A stretch of DNA of 64,000 nt, taken from Brugia malayi. Lineage: Eukaryota; Nematoda; Chromadorea; Rhabditida; Onchocercidae. The DNA is taken from contig NW_025062476.1 in the NCBI RefSeq assembly GCF_000002995.4, positions 12,978,501 through 13,042,500 of the forward strand. Direction: 5' to 3'. The notes below the pieces were generated by a model, which was not told the DNA's origin, searched no databases, and saw nothing but the letters and a program-made list of their open reading frames with translations. Positions 28,366 through 42,872 of this stretch are shown piece after piece (within the stretch, counting starts at the first letter, position 1; every line of letters begins with the position of its first letter). A program made the translations under genes and the position numbers.

Positions 28366-29877
28366 AGTGAGAAAAAAAGAAAAAAGTGAAATTAAAAAAA
28401 AAAAGGCGAAAAATATTATTGAAACTTTTAAAAGTCTCATGGGAAGAAAAACAAAAAAAAAAAAAAAAAAAAAAAAAATGTTATATTGCTTTTGAATTTT
28501 TTCAAAAATATTTCACAAATAAATAAATATATATGTATGATTTTCAGTTTTATAATAATTTTAACACAAATTTAATAATTTTATTTCTGTTAATTTTTCT
28601 TTTTATGAATAAAAAATAATCCAAAAATAATAAGGAAATTGAAGTTTTTCATTTAATTTGAAAATTGAAAATGTTTGAGTGATAATTAAATTTAAATAAT
28701 ATTGTAGTAATATTATAATTAAAATAATTAAAATTTAAATAATATAGTAATACAATAAAACAAATGCAATGAATGAAATAAATTTAAAAAAAAATTATGA
28801 TAAGTGGAAAAATTAAAAAATATTAACAAAGATGCCGCTTATGCATGATTGAAATATCATATTTTAATTTAATTAATTTATTTTTAAGAAACAATAAATA
28901 TTGTTTCAAAAATAATTAATTAGCAATCATTTGCTAGCAGAAAATTGATCAAAAAAAAAAATTATTGAACAGCAAAATGTGAAATATTTTTTGAAGAAAT
29001 CAACCTGAAATAGAATCATTCGTAATTTATTTACAAACAATACATTAAAATAAAAATGATAAGAGTGATAGCAAATGATAAACAATATCAAATAGAAAAA
29101 ACAAAAAACGAAAAATTTATCATTTAATTATAATATAATATTAACTTATCTCTATTATTATCATTGCTTATAATTTTCCATTAATTAATTTATCATTAAT
29201 TAATTTATATTTATCATTTATTATTATTCATGTAAAAAAACGAAAAAAGAAAAGTTTGATGTTATTTTGTTTTCAAACAATTTGTTTAAAACATTTCAAA
29301 TTTTATTCATTCATTAATTACCTATTAATTTTGTTATTGTTTTTTTTTATTGATGTAAACAAGTGTAATTTTATTTACATTCAATTCCATCAAAAAATGT
29401 TTATAATTTTATTTGTCCAATTAATTTCTTTTACAAGAAAAAAGAAAAATTAAAAACTGAAAATTTTATTTAATTATTTTTTTAAACAAAAAAAAAAAAA
29501 AGAAGAAATTATTTGAGAAGGAAAAAAAAAACAAAACAAAAGTATTAGTAATGATAATGATAAGGAAGTTTAGAAGGGAACCAACTAATTGATCTTTTCC
29601 ACCCACATAATTGTTAAATAAAGGTGTAAAGTTCCTTTCTTTTCTTTTTTGTTTTCTTTTTAATAGATTAGATCAAAGATAATTTAACAGAGACAAAGAA
29701 ACAAAGTAAGAGGGACAGAGAGAGAGAGGGAGAGGGAGAGAGAGAAGATTACTAATTATATTACAATAAAATTAACTGTTATTAGTGAGAAAGTGTGGGA
29801 GTTTGGAAGAAGAATGTTAAAGAAAGGAGGAAAAAAAATTATCATTCTTATCAAAAAGTTAATATTTCAAAAGACTT

Positions 29878-29914
<37 letters not shown>

Positions 29915-30710
29915 AAAATTGTAATAAAATCAAAGAAAATGAAAAAAGAAATGATAAATTCATTTCTTTTAATCTTTTAATAAATCATTTTTCTATTCTA
30001 TCATTACAATTGAAATTATCTTATCATTGTAATTACTCATTTAATATCATATCACTAAATTCATTTTTTTATCAGTAAATGATGAAATTATTTGATAATA
30101 AAAAGAGAAAAAAAAAACAAATTTATGAATTATGGTTGTTTTTTTTTTTTTTAATTTTAATGATAAAATTTTGAAATTTTAATGATTTTTTTTCTAAATT
30201 TTAATGATAAAATCTTTTTATTTTTTTAATGATAAAATAAAAAATGAATGCAAATAATGATTAATTTTAATTAAAAAGGATAAATTAAAAAAAAAAAAAG
30301 AAAAAAAAGGATAAATACAACGATTAATTTTAATTTAGAAGAATTAACTAAATCGTTAAAATAAAAGATGAATGCAATGAATAATTTTAATTAAGAAGAA
30401 TTATTAAATTGTTTTTTTTTTTTCTTTTAAACTTCTTTCCATTTCTTCTTGTTTTCTTCATTTTTATTTTTTTTTTTTTAAAAACCACTTGAAGTATTAA
30501 TAAAATCGATGAAAAAAAGCAAAAAAAAAAAAAAAGTGGAAACAAAAATATTTGAAAATATAAATGAATAATAGAAATGGAAAAAAAGAAAAAAAAAATG
30601 AAGAGGATTTTAAAAGAGAAACAAAAAAAAAAAAAAAAAAAAAAAAAAGAAAAGCTGCTTTTAACTAAAGTATTCAATTTAAATTATTGGTTTCCTTTCT
30701 AACTTCCTAA

Positions 30711-31077
30711 AATTATATGGAATTTGGGTTATTGAACTAATCATAATAAGTTAAGCAAAAAAAAAAATTTGTTAAATATAATATAAATTTAAAAATTTTA
30801 ATATAAATTTTAAGTATAATATAAATTTCCTTTTCAAATACGAAGAAAGCAAAATAAAAAGGTTTAAGCAATTACTTTTTTTTTTTTTTTTTTTGAAATT
30901 ATATGCAATTTTGATTATTAAATTAATTAAAATAATCAAAACAAAAAAAATGATTTGTTAAATATAATATAAATTTTAAAACTTCAATATAAATTTTAAT
31001 ATAAGTTTGAAATATAATATAAATTTTCTTTTCAAATACGAAAAAAGCAAAATGAAAAGGTTTAAGCAATTATTATT
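30711..31077. repeat. Diverged tandem duplication, about 190 bp, two copies
   Basis: Copy 1 runs from AATTATATGGAATTTGGGTT (30711) to GGTTTAAGCAATTAC (30861-30875). Copy 2 runs from AATTATATGCAATTTTGATT (30897) to GGTTTAAGCAATTAT (31059-31073). Shared internal marks are TTGTTAAATATAATATAAAT and TTTTCAAATACGAA. Confidence 0.8.
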
Positions 31078-31676
31078 TTTGATATATAAAAAATTTCAAA
31101 TTATAATGCATACAATTGGAAATTTTTGATATGAAATTCAAAAATTAAACGATCAAAAATGCAAAATAATATTGCATAAATTTTAAAATGTAAAAGATTT
31201 TAATATTAAAACCAATGAGAAGCAATAAAATTTTATTACAAATGAATACAAAAAAAAAAAAAAAAATTGGATTAATGTTATTTTGCAATATAAACCATTT
31301 TAATGGATCAAAAGTCACTTTTTAGCATGAGCTGATTAAATTTAAAGTTCTATTTTGTTTGTTCATTTGACAAATTAAATAAAACAGAGATTTGAGAGTT
31401 AAGTGTCTGTGTCTGTGTGTATATTTTATTACAGTGTAATACAGCTGCTCTTTGACCTTTTACAAATCTAAATCTTTGACCTATCATTCATAGTGATAAG
31501 CAAAAAAAAAAAAAAAAAAAAAGTGACGATCACTGATAAATGATTGCATTTCACTATTTAGCTAAACAATTTATCATTGCTTTTATTCCAAACTGAAACA
31601 CAAAAATATGATTGCAATGATGAATTTTAATTTAAATACACGAAAAGTGAAATAAAAGCATTCATATTCTTATAAA

Positions 31677-31794
31677 TGTTTATTATTATTATTACCATTA
31701 TTATCATTATCACTATCATTATCATCATCGTTGTTATTACTATATTCTCTTATTCAATTGTTCTATTATTGTTATTATTATTATTTCATTATTA

Positions 31795-31844
<50 letters not shown>

Positions 31845-31850
31845 TACTAT
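31677..31850. repeat. TTA/ATC-rich microsatellite
   Basis: ATT, ACC and ATC units give way to a pure TTA run at about 31797-31848. Confidence 0.85.
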
Positions 31851-33179
31851 TGAAAGTATTAATCATGAACAAAAAAAAAAACCGTAAAATGTACAAAATT
31901 TTGAGATTAAAATGAACTAAGAAAAAAACACAATGGAATTCACAAATTAGTAACCAAATTTATCAAACACAAATAATGTTAAAATTAATTATTACACAAT
32001 TTATCATTGCTTTTATCCGAACTTTTTGTTATTAATTAATTAATAAAATATAATGCGATAATTTTATAAGAATTAAATAATTTAAAAAACATTTTTCTTC
32101 TTCTCTTTTCCATTCATCACTAAAACAATTTTTGCTAGTTAAGTCATTAAGCAATGAAAAAAGCATTTTATCATTAATTATTTATCTCTTTTCATCCTCC
32201 TTTTTAATTTCTTTCTTTTCGCTTAAATAATTTTTTGTATTTTTTTTTTTTTTTTTTTTTTGTTTTCTTTTTTTTTTCTTTACAAAATTAAAAATGGTAA
32301 ACTTTTAAATTAGTAAATAATAAAATACATTAAAATGTATAAAAACTAATTTTGTAACCATTGCACTGATTTTAATTACAATATTATTTGAATTAATCAT
32401 TAATTGTTAAAAATATTATAACGCTACGTCATTTTTAATTGCTACGTCAATTTCACGTATACGTTATCAATTTATAGATTAAAAGAAAAAATGTCACATT
32501 GCAGCAATCATACACAATTTGTAAATTTAAAACACAACTAAATAAACAATTAAGTCTGAAAGATTTTATTTTACTTTTTTTTTTTTTTTTTGCTAACTGA
32601 TAAAACAAATATTTACAAAAGTTAAATAAGAGAAAAAAAAAAAGAAGAAAATTTTGCTTTATTATTAAAATTAGCAAATTGTTTTTGTTTATATTTATCG
32701 AATAATTTTGACTTTTGCTTTAAAATTATTACAATCAAATATTAGGATAATGAAACATTGTAAAAATAAAATTATTACAATATTATTTGTTTAATCATAT
32801 TATCAAATCATTCTTTAACTTTTTCAAATGCAGAATTTAATTTGATAATGTTGAATAATTTTAATATAAACAAATTTCTTTTTTTTCTTTTTGAAATAAT
32901 TATTTTGTTAGAAATGAATAAAGTAATGTTTACTTGAGCAGTAATTGAAGATAAAATAAACAAAAAGGATTCAAAGATATAGAAAATTGAAAATATAATG
33001 GATTTTATAGAATAATAAAAGTAAAAATTAAAAAAAAGAAACAATAAATAAGTAATAAACAATAATAAAATAGCAGAAATAATAGTAATAAATAATTATT
33101 AATAATGATAGTAATAGTAATATTGATAATGATAAGGTTGATAATACTAACGATAGTGGTAACGACGATAAAAAGAGTA

Positions 33180-33184
33180 ATAAC

Positions 33185-33229
<45 letters not shown>

Positions 33230-33230
33230 G
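33180..33230. repeat. AAT microsatellite
   Basis: About 16 uninterrupted AAT units, preceded by AGT/GAT variants from about 33060. Confidence 0.85.
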
Positions 33231-34749
33231 AATGTCAAATATTTATTGAAAAATTAAATTATAAATTCAAGTGGCTCAAATTATTTGCAATTTTTGTTGT
33301 TTTTTTTTTCTAATTTCGTTAAAATTTAAATTACTTGAACCAATATAAAAGTTTATGACCAAATAATAATTAATATTAAATATTAATTGAAATCTATCAA
33401 ATCTAAAATTATACACTTCTGAGAGAAATTAATTTGAATTCCATTTCATGTATCGAAATTATAATTTAAAATTTAAAACATAAATTTGAGATTGATGCAT
33501 TTATATAAATTATAAATTCCGACTTTTTACTGACCTTTTACTTAATTAATATAATTCTTCCATAATTAATACAATTCGTTCAGTTTCATTTTGTTTTTCG
33601 AAAATTGCTCAAATTTTATTTATAAAACATAAATGATAATTTTTTATAAAATAAAATGTGACAATTTTGAATAACATTTAAATAAGAAAGATTTAATATA
33701 TAATACATTAATAGCCATATTTCAGTAAAGAAATATTTTTAGAAAATTAAAAAAAAATATTTTTTTTAAAAAAAAAAAAAAAAAGAATGATTTTTAAAGA
33801 AATATATGGTAAGCTATAATAAAGTAATCATTTCGTCTCCATTTTTTTTTTTTTTTTTTTACAATTTTTGAACTAAAATAAAATTGAAAAATAAATGAGT
33901 TAATGGTAGAAAAAAAAAAAAAGAGAAAATGAAAAATGCAAAAATATACTTAAAAAAAAAAATAAAATATAAAAGATTTTTTTTTTTTTTCATTTTTTGT
34001 TTGTTTGTTAGAATGAATAATTCACAGAAAATAATTTTAAAGAATTTTTATCACTAAGACATGAATGGAATTTAATTTTAGAAGTGGAAATAAGATGGAT
34101 TTCTCGATGGAATGCAATTATAGTGTTCTCATAAAACGAAAAGAAAGTAAAGAAAATGAAATGACAACAAAATCATTCGTTTCTTTTTTTTTTTTTTTTA
34201 CAAATGTTTGTTTTTTGTTTTATTTTATTTTGTTTTGGTTTTTCTTTTCTATTTTTGGATTGCAAAAATATTTGAAAACGAAAAAAAAAAGGGAAAAAAA
34301 AGAGAATCAATCATTTCGTTATTTTTTCATTTTTTTTTTTTTTTTTGTTGCATATTTTTTTATTTAATAGGAAATTATATTTAGTTTTATGTAATCAAAT
34401 TTCATTCCTTCTCTCCCTTTCTCTCTCTCTCCCTCTCTCTCTCTCTCTCTCGCTTTTTATTATCTAATTAATAGCTAACTTTTGATCTTTTTTTTTCTTT
34501 TTTATTTTTGATTATTATAAACAATGAAATAGGATGAATTATAAATTAGCTAAAATATATAAAATCCTAATTTTATATATTTATAAAAGAAGGAAACGGA
34601 AGCTTTTTTAGCTAGGAAAAAAAAAAAGAAACTAAATTTTAATTTGATAATTTTAAATTATTTTGAAATATAAAAGAATATTTTCAATTTTAACAAAATG
34701 AAATGCGCCATTACTTCATTACTTTAAAATTATTATTTATTCTTCTTAT

Positions 34750-35095
34750 CATTATTATTATTATTATTACTGTTTTTATTTCTGTTATCATTATTGTGAC
34801 TATTACTATTTGTCATTATTATTTGCACTTATCTTTATTATTATTGTTATTATTATTGTTGTTATAATATTATTGCTATTATCATTAATTATTATTATCA
34901 TCGTTATCATTATTATTATTATTACTGTTTTTATTTCTGTTATCATTATTGTGACTATTACTATTTATCATTATTATTTGTACTTATCATTTTTATTATT
35001 ATCTTTATTATTATTGTTATTATTTATTATTGTTGTTATAATATTATTGCTATTATCATTAATTATTATTATCATCGTTATCATTATTATTATTA
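34750..35095. repeat. 155-bp tandem duplication of a TTA/ATC-rich segment
   Basis: The word TGTTTTTATTTCTGTTATCA occurs at 34771 and 34926, followed in both copies by ATTGTGACTATTACTATTT and later by TTGCTATTATCATTAATT. Copy 2 carries a small insertion. Confidence 0.85.
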
Positions 35096-37379
35096 TTTTC
35101 GACCTTCTCTGATTATAATTATCATAATATTACCGTATCACAGATATTTTTTTTCATCCTTAATTACGAATTTATGATTCGCAAATGTTTTTTCCTTTCT
35201 TTTTTTTTGGCAATGATACTTTACAATCTAACAAATCTAATTAAAACAAAAAAGAAATACAAAAAAAAGAAAAATTCTGTTGAGAAGTTAAAAAATTAAA
35301 AATTAAAATTTAGCACTCAAAATTAAAATTGAAAATTTATTTTCTTATTTATTTATTTATTTTTTTTTTCATTGTCCCTATGAAAGGGAAAATAAAACAT
35401 CGTATTTTAATAATTAACAGATAAGCATCAATTAATAAATGGTAATTTTTTTTTGTATGTGAAAATAATTTTATAAACAAACAAAAATTAATTATTATAT
35501 TTTGAAATTAAAATTTCATAATGAATGAATTATAGCTCTAAAAATTATTCAATTAACATTCCATTTATTTTTTACTTTGATAACTTTTTGATTAATTTGA
35601 ATACTCAAAAATAATTTGAAATACTTTTACATTTCATAAATTTTATCCTACCTCTCAATTGTTTAATATTTCTCTCTCTCTCCCTCTCCCTCTCTCTCTT
35701 TCTCTTTCTTTACAAATATTTCATATTTATTGTTTGCAAATTTGTTTGTTTATTTCCAAAAATTTCTGACTTATATGCCTTTTTTTTTATTTATTCTTTT
35801 TTTTCTTCGTTTTACTAATTATTATTCTAATGTTAGCAAACATTTATAAATGAAAAATTCCGGTATGCAATCATTAACTAATCAGGTTTTCAGGATTTTT
35901 TTTCTTTTAAAATAAGTCAGTTGCTATTGTACAAAGTTGTAATATTATAAAATCAACAGAATAAAAAAGAGTAAATAATAGCTAATCAGATTTAAATTTA
36001 TTTTGATAAGACAAATTATACAATCGGAAATAATAAACGAATCGGAAATATCGGAAATCATAAACGGAAGAATTATGAATTAATTAAATTAAAAAAAAAA
36101 TCAAATTTGTACAATAATGAATTAATTATTGCACACATATAAATAGTTTATTTATTTATTTTTTTGAAAATTTCCTTTTTTTTTCTGCTAAACTTTCATA
36201 TATAATTTTCCTAAATTTTCAAATCAATTTTGAATATTCAAAAAAAAAGAAAAAAAAGTAATAATAATAATAATTAGAAATACTTTTTTTGTATTATCAT
36301 TTTTTTTTTTCAAAAATTATTTTATCTTTTAAAAATTCTTTCATATCAATAAAATAATAATATTTTCGATGAGGTAAAACATTTGAATTATGAAGCAAAA
36401 CATATATATTAATTAATTAATTAATTAGTTAAACAATTAATTAATTAATTACATTAAATAAAATAGAAAAAAGGAAATAAAAAGAAAATAATATTTTTTT
36501 TTTTTTAAAAAAAAAAGGAAAAAAATATTTTTTATTCATTTGATTTCTTCTCATTAATTATTAATGTTAAATAATAGCGTAGAAATTAAGCAAAAAATAG
36601 CATAAAATAATTAATTAATTTAAATTTATAATAAATTTAATTATGTTATATGCAATTAACGAAATTATAAAATTTGAACAGAATGAATTATAAAAAAAAA
36701 GAATTATTATTGCCTTTTTTTTCTTTTAAATTTAGTTAAAGTTAAAAGTAAAATTAGAATATTTTCAAGTTAAAGTTAAATATTTTAGTAATTTACTGTA
36801 AAAAAATAAAAATTCTTTCATATCAACAAAACATTTATAAAGATAATTAAATTTTAGAACAGAATATAGGTTAATTATTTAATTAACCAACGAATTAAAT
36901 TAAATAAAAGAGCAAAAATAAGAAATAAAAAAAACAAATGAAAAAAAATGATATCAAAAATATGAGAGAGGGAGAGGGAGAGAGAGAGAGAGAGAGAGAC
37001 AGGGAAGAAAAGAAAATGTTATATATCAATGAAATAGTCAATGAAATGAGAAAATAAGAAAAGATTTTTTTTTTCAACAATGGATTTTCAATTGAAAATG
37101 ACACTATTAAAAAAAAGGGAAAGAGAGAGGGAGGGACAGAGAGAGAGAGAGAGAGAGATAAAAAGTAAAGAAATGGATAAGGAAACGGAAATGAGAATAA
37201 AAGGGATTGAAATAATAAAAAATAAAAAAAAAAGGAAAAAAAAAAAAAAGGAGGAGGAAGAAAGAAGAAAAGGGAATAAATTGCTAAGCCTAAGCTTTAC
37301 TAAAACTAAAATATATACCTCATAATACTTCTTTCCCTCTCTTTTCTCTCATTTCTTTTCCCCTCCCTTTCTTTTTCCC

Positions 37380-37432
37380 TTTCTTCCTTCCTTCCTTCCT
37401 TCCTTCCTTCATTCATTCATTCATTCATTCAT
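37380..37432. repeat. Compound tetranucleotide repeat, CCTT then CATT
   Basis: About seven CTTC units pass directly into about six ATTC units, all on the same strand, next to purine-rich blocks upstream. Confidence 0.85.
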
Positions 37433-39417
37433 TTCCTTCTTTACTTTTCATTTCTATTACTTGCTATTAAAAGTAAAAAAAAAAAAAAAAAAAAGAAAAC
37501 GATAGAAATTTGCAAGGAAGTAAAATGAAATTGAAAAAAAAGAACAAAATTTTAAGCAAAAAGAAAAATTAAATTTTATTTCAATTTTTTTCTTTTGAAT
37601 TTTTAGACTAATTAATATAAATATGTTTGATTTAATATTTTTCTAATTTTTTAAATATAATATTGAAAATAAAAAATGTAAGAATGAGTGCAAAATAAAT
37701 TTAAGTTATGAATTTATGAAAGATTAATTTTTATGAAATTAAAAAATGGTTTATTTCATTAAATGATAAGCACTATATCATTTTATTTATAATCGTTTAT
37801 AAAATTTTGAAAAACTTGCCTGAAATTAGATAATGAATAAAATAATAAGTTAATCAGTTCAACAATTAATTAGATGAACTGATAAAATGTCTAAAAAAAA
37901 AAAATTGAAATTATAATTTGAGACGATTAACACTTCAATTGTATTAAGTGATCAAATAATTTTAGAAATTATCAATAATCATTAAACTTTAAAAAAGAAA
38001 ATCAAAACGGAAAAAATAATAACAATCAAAAAATTGTATTATCTGAATCGAAAGGACTTTTTTTGACAATTAATAATTCATAATTTACAATGAATAAAAT
38101 TTAAAAATTCAGTGTAAATTTATAATGAATATTTCATTAATGCTATTCAAATTATGAGAAAAAGGGAAATGACAGACTAATTTCAAATTTTAAATTTTAA
38201 ATAAACAACAATAAATTATTTGCAAATTACTAAAATGAACGAAACTTTGAAAGAGGATTAATTGATTTTGTTGATAAATGCTAATCAAATAAATAGCATT
38301 TTTTATTAAAAAAGACAAAAAACAAATGAAATAAAATAAAAAATATAACAATTTTTTTTTTTGTCAATTATTTCTTTTTAATAATGAAAATTTCCTTTTT
38401 ATTAAAAAAAAAAAGAAAAAAAAAAGAGAAAAAACTGATTTAAATTTTTTTTTATTTTAAAAAAAGATATTTTTGTTTTGTTTTTTTTTTTTTGCTTTTT
38501 TTCTCAAAAAGTTCTCGAAGCTTTTCATTTGTGTATTAGCATTAAAGCATAGAAGAATGAATACTTTAGCGTCATTATGTCCTTTAGTTGATCTTTTCAA
38601 AGAAAAAGATTTTTTCATTTTTTTTATTTTTTATTTTTTTGTTTGAGAAATTTGATTATTATTAGTGCCTGAAATGAAATACTTATTGAAATATTTGTTA
38701 ACTATTAGTAAATATTTGAATTTAAATTAGAAAAATTTAATTTTGTTAATAAATTCAATTTGTAAACTGGTACAAATTTTATCTTTTAATTTATAAAATT
38801 TTTCATTTTTTTTTTTTTTTTTTTTTTTAAAATAATAAAATTTTAATTTATAAAATAGTACATGTTTTTCTTTTTTATTGAAAACTCTTGAAATGATAGA
38901 GATATTTAATTAACATAAGATTGTTTACATTTACAACACTAGTAAACCCTTTTAACATTATTTGTCAATTTTTAAATTTGAAATTGTAATAAATTAATCG
39001 TATTGAAAATATTAGCTAAACAAGTTTAATGCTAAAAATTGATGTGTGCTTAATTAAATAAAATGCAAATATTTTGTAAATAATTAGAATTAAAATGAAA
39101 GTATTTTTTAAATAATTAAAATGCAATTATTTTGTAAATCAAAAATGAAGTGATAATGATGTAAGAATAATTATAAAGAAGTTTTCACTTCTCACAAATA
39201 TGTCAATTTAAAGATAATTGCAAGATAATAATCACTTTGATATACCTAAGTTAAATTACTGCAACTAATTATTTATTCAAAATTGAAATGTGCAATTTGA
39301 TGTGTTTACTTAATCAGCAAAAAAAAAAAAAAAAAGATGAAAATATTAGATATGATAGATGATAAATCGGATAATTTTCTTTGTAATCGTTATGATTGCT
39401 AACTACATGCAAACAAA

Positions 39418-39432
39418 GAGAGAGAGAGAGGG

Positions 39433-39465
<33 letters not shown>

Positions 39466-39472
39466 GGAGATT
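39418..39472. repeat. AG microsatellite with GGGAG interruptions
   Basis: Purine-only run of about 55 bases dominated by AG. Confidence 0.85.
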
Positions 39473-39837
39473 GATGATATTAGCAAATCTAATTTTTCCT
39501 TTTAATTTACCGCTTAGTTGAAATTAAAAGAATATGATAACAACATTTGTTTTGTGTTTCATTTGAAACTAAGCTATGAATTTCTTTTGATGATTACGTC
39601 ATTTACGTCATTTTAGTGAATATTTTTAAATCACAAAAATTCGAAAATTTCATTGATGGAAATTCCTTCAAATATTATTATTATTATTGCTATTATTATT
39701 ATTATTCCTAATTCGTATGCTAATATGATGATAATGAAATTATTTTAAAAAAAGTATAATAATAATAATATTCACCGTATTTATTTCCTTTAACTCTAAT
39801 ATCATATTCTTAAGCTTAATTGTCATTTGAGTAATAA

Positions 39838-39960
39838 TAATAGTAATAATAATAATAATAATGATAATAAATAATAATAATAATAATAATAATAGTAATA
39901 ATAATGATAATAATAGTGATAATAATGATAGTAATAGTGATAACATTTAATAATAATAGT
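39838..39960. repeat. AAT/GAT microsatellite
   Basis: AAT units with GAT and AGT variants; a mirror-type ATT array precedes it at 39678-39710. Confidence 0.85.
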
Positions 39961-42217
39961 AATAATAACAATCGCAGTAATGATACCAATATTAATATTA
40001 TCAACTATTATTATGATCTATCACTACTAATTGCCCTTATTATCAGTATTTATTAATTATTATTTCACAAAATGATATGTAAATTAAAAAAAAAAAGAAA
40101 AAAACATTCAACAAATAAAGAAATATTACAGCGAAATGTTAAGTTAAAAAGAACAAAAAAACAATAATGCTAAAAAAAAAAAAAGTTAAAAAGCAAAAAA
40201 AAAAAAGAAAAACGAAAATGAAAATCAAAACTAAAAATTTTTATCAATTAATTTTATCAATTTTATCATTTCTTATAGAATTTTTTACTTTTTTTTTCGT
40301 TTTTAATTTAAAAATTTCAATATTTATGAATTAGCATAAATATTGTGCTACAGAAAAAAAAAAAAAAAGAAAACTAAATAATAATTTATAACCTTAAAAT
40401 GAAAAAGCTAAAAGAAGAAAAAAAAAAAAAAAAAGTAATATAAATTGTAATAATCTTACCATATGATAAAATGAAGCTATAAATGTCATTAAAATTTTTA
40501 GGACAAACAAATAAAATGAACTTCTTATTCCTTTCAAATATTTCTCATTTTTCTTCGCCATCCAATCATTTATTCTTTTTATTTTTTATTTTTCATTTTT
40601 TTTGATTAAATTTAAAAAAACATTTCATTTTGTTTTCTAATAAGAAAATACTTTTGCAATTAAGCTATTATTTCAATATAAATTTGATAATCTAAAATTT
40701 ATTAATGATTGCAAGTTTTTTTTTCGATTTTCCTTTTTTTTTTTTTTCTTAATTCTTTATTTTTCTATGAAATTTATTTGTCTGATTTAATTAATCAATT
40801 TTTTTTTTTTAATTTTACAACAATTTTTACAACAAGTTAAATTGAAATTTTCTTTTTTTTCAAATAATTTGTAAACAATATGAAAATTGCCCAAACTATT
40901 TTATTTTATAAGCATTTTTTTTTCAAACTTTTTCAAAATCTTCATGTTTAGATTAACTTTAACAAAAGAAAAAATATATCTGTTTATTTATTTCAGTATT
41001 AAATATTGATCTGAACGATGTGAAATAAAAATGATTGATTGAAAAAGGAAAAAAAAAGCAAAAGTAAAAGCAAAGCGAAAAAAAAAATTTATAAAATTCA
41101 ATATTTGAAAGTAAAACAAAACAAATATAATAATTCTATCATTTTTTTTTTTTTTTTTTTTGCTAAATTTTGAAGTTAATTTGAAAAAAAAAAAATATAA
41201 ATAAAAAAACTTTTCTTTTTTTTTTTAGTTTGTATTTTATTTTTTTTTTTTATTTTTTGAAACTAAAATTTTACGAAGTAACTTTTTTTTTCGTTTGGTT
41301 AGTTTTTTAAAGCAACTAAGCTAATTAATAATTTTTTTTGCTATTGAAAAAATTTTTCCTTCTCTCTCTCATCTATTATTTATGATAAAAGAATTTTTGA
41401 AGATAATAATAAGAAGGTAAGAATGAATAAAAACTTTTTACTTTCAATTATGACAGTTGATATTATGAAGATAATAATAGCTTAGAAGAAAGTAACATTT
41501 AAAAGTGTAAACAGAATTGAAAATTTTAATAATCATATGATCTGATTGTTGTTCAATGATTTTTTAGCTTAATGTTATTTTATCCTTTTAAATTTGTTAA
41601 AATAAAAAGGGAAAAAATGAAAAAAAAAATTAAATAATAAAAGAAAAAAATTTATTTATTTTTTATTACTATTATTATTAGTGCTGAAATAACTAAATAA
41701 TTAATTTCGAATCAACTTAATTCAATATAATTTTATTAATTTATTTTCAAATACTTTATAAATTAGTTGTTAATTTCATTAAACAAATTATTTGCAAATT
41801 TCTTTTTCCCATTTTCTAAGATATTTTTTATTTGAATTTAAATTAGAATTAATTTCAATCAATATATTATCATAAAAATTGATTTAATGTTAAATTTATT
41901 TTAAATAAATGCAAATGTAACAGCTGATTGAATTTATTACTTATAAATTTGATTATAGTATTTTATGCTCAATTATTATAATTTTACTGTATTTAATTTA
42001 ATTATTTAATTTTCAAATGAAATTCATCAGATATCAGTGAAAATAGCTATGAATCAAATATTTCAATGATTTATTGGTAATTAGTCAAATTTACTAAGCA
42101 TGCAATCAGTTAATCAGTAATATGTTAATTTGCAACGATGAAAAATTATCTGTCACCTTTCCTTCTTCGCTTTTTTTTCTCCTTAATTAAGAATAATATA
42201 CCTCACACCTACCTATA

Positions 42218-42872
42218 TGTGTCACCAGACACACACAGGTACATACCTATATTACTAGAGAGGATAAATACACCTGTGTCATATGTATGTGTATGACGAG
42301 AGAGTACGTACATACCTGTAAGTGTCACTTGTCATTAAACAACAGTTTTTAATTATTTAATTTACAAACCAGTAGAATTTTTCTTTTTGCGAATAAATAT
42401 ATATAATAATAATTAGTGATTTATTGATAAATAATCAAATGATAATAAACAGATCTGTATACCTGTAAGTGTCATTTGTCATTAAGCAATACCAGTAGAC
42501 TTTATCTTTTTGCGAATAAATATAAATAATAATTAATGATAATAATTAGTAATAATAATAATGATAACAATTAATGATAATAATTAATAATAATAATAAG
42601 CAGTGATAATTAATAATCAATAAATTTTTAACAATAATAATTAATTTTTAGTAATAAATATCAGCAATGTATAATAATAATCAGTAATGATAATTAATTT
42701 TTGGTAATAAATAATTAGCAATAGTAATTAATAATAATAATTACTGATAATAAACAGATATATGCCTCATGTCATTAAATGTCAAAAATATATCTCATGT
42801 CACTTGTCATTAAACAACACATATAAACCAGTAGACTTTTTCTTCTTGCGAGTAAATATAAATAATAATAAT
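42218..42872. repeat. Dispersed family of about 80-bp elements, three main copies
   Basis: Main copies lie at 42314-42420, 42461-42540 and 42794-42872. Shared blocks: TGTAAGTGTCA or TCATGTCA, then CTTGTCATTAA, then ACCAGTAGA, then TTTTGCGAATAAATAT. A partial copy is at 42745-42783. Shorter relatives of the first block, such as CCTATATGTGTCACC (42221) and CACCTGTGTCATATG (about 42270), precede the array. Spacers are AAT-rich. Confidence 0.75.

Larger units (their letters stand above)
24767..31650. other. Gene-free stretch, first part (upstream of calmodulin-like gene)
   Basis: Starts with the 5' flank of the calmodulin-like gene. No exon with splice context found. Contents: a 28-bp perfect repeat of homeobox-like TAATTA words (25357-25418), GA-rich and CT-rich tracts (26865-26900, 27897-27960, 28068-28095, 28337-28366), a perfect TGACGTCA at 28151-28158, poly-A runs, a diverged tandem duplication (30711-31077), and a pair of CTTTGACCT words (31450, 31474). 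Confidence 0.55.
31651..42180. other. Gene-free stretch, second part
   Basis: No supported exon. Contains TTA/AAT arrays (31677-31850, 33180-33230, 39838-39960), an approximately 155-bp duplicated TTA-rich segment (34750-35095), GA/CT tracts (34417-34450, 36964-37000, 37128-37160, 39418-39472), a compound CCTT/CATT tract (37380-37432), and paired bZIP-like words (32424-32449 and 39594-39610). The open frame at 34065-34367 starts like protein but runs into poly-Phe and has no splice support. Confidence 0.5.

Noticed and set aside
34065..34367. Open frame starting MEFNFRSGNKMDFSMECNYS
   Set aside because: The first 38 codons look plausible but then it enters poly-Phe; no acceptor or donor with good context and no homology I recognise.
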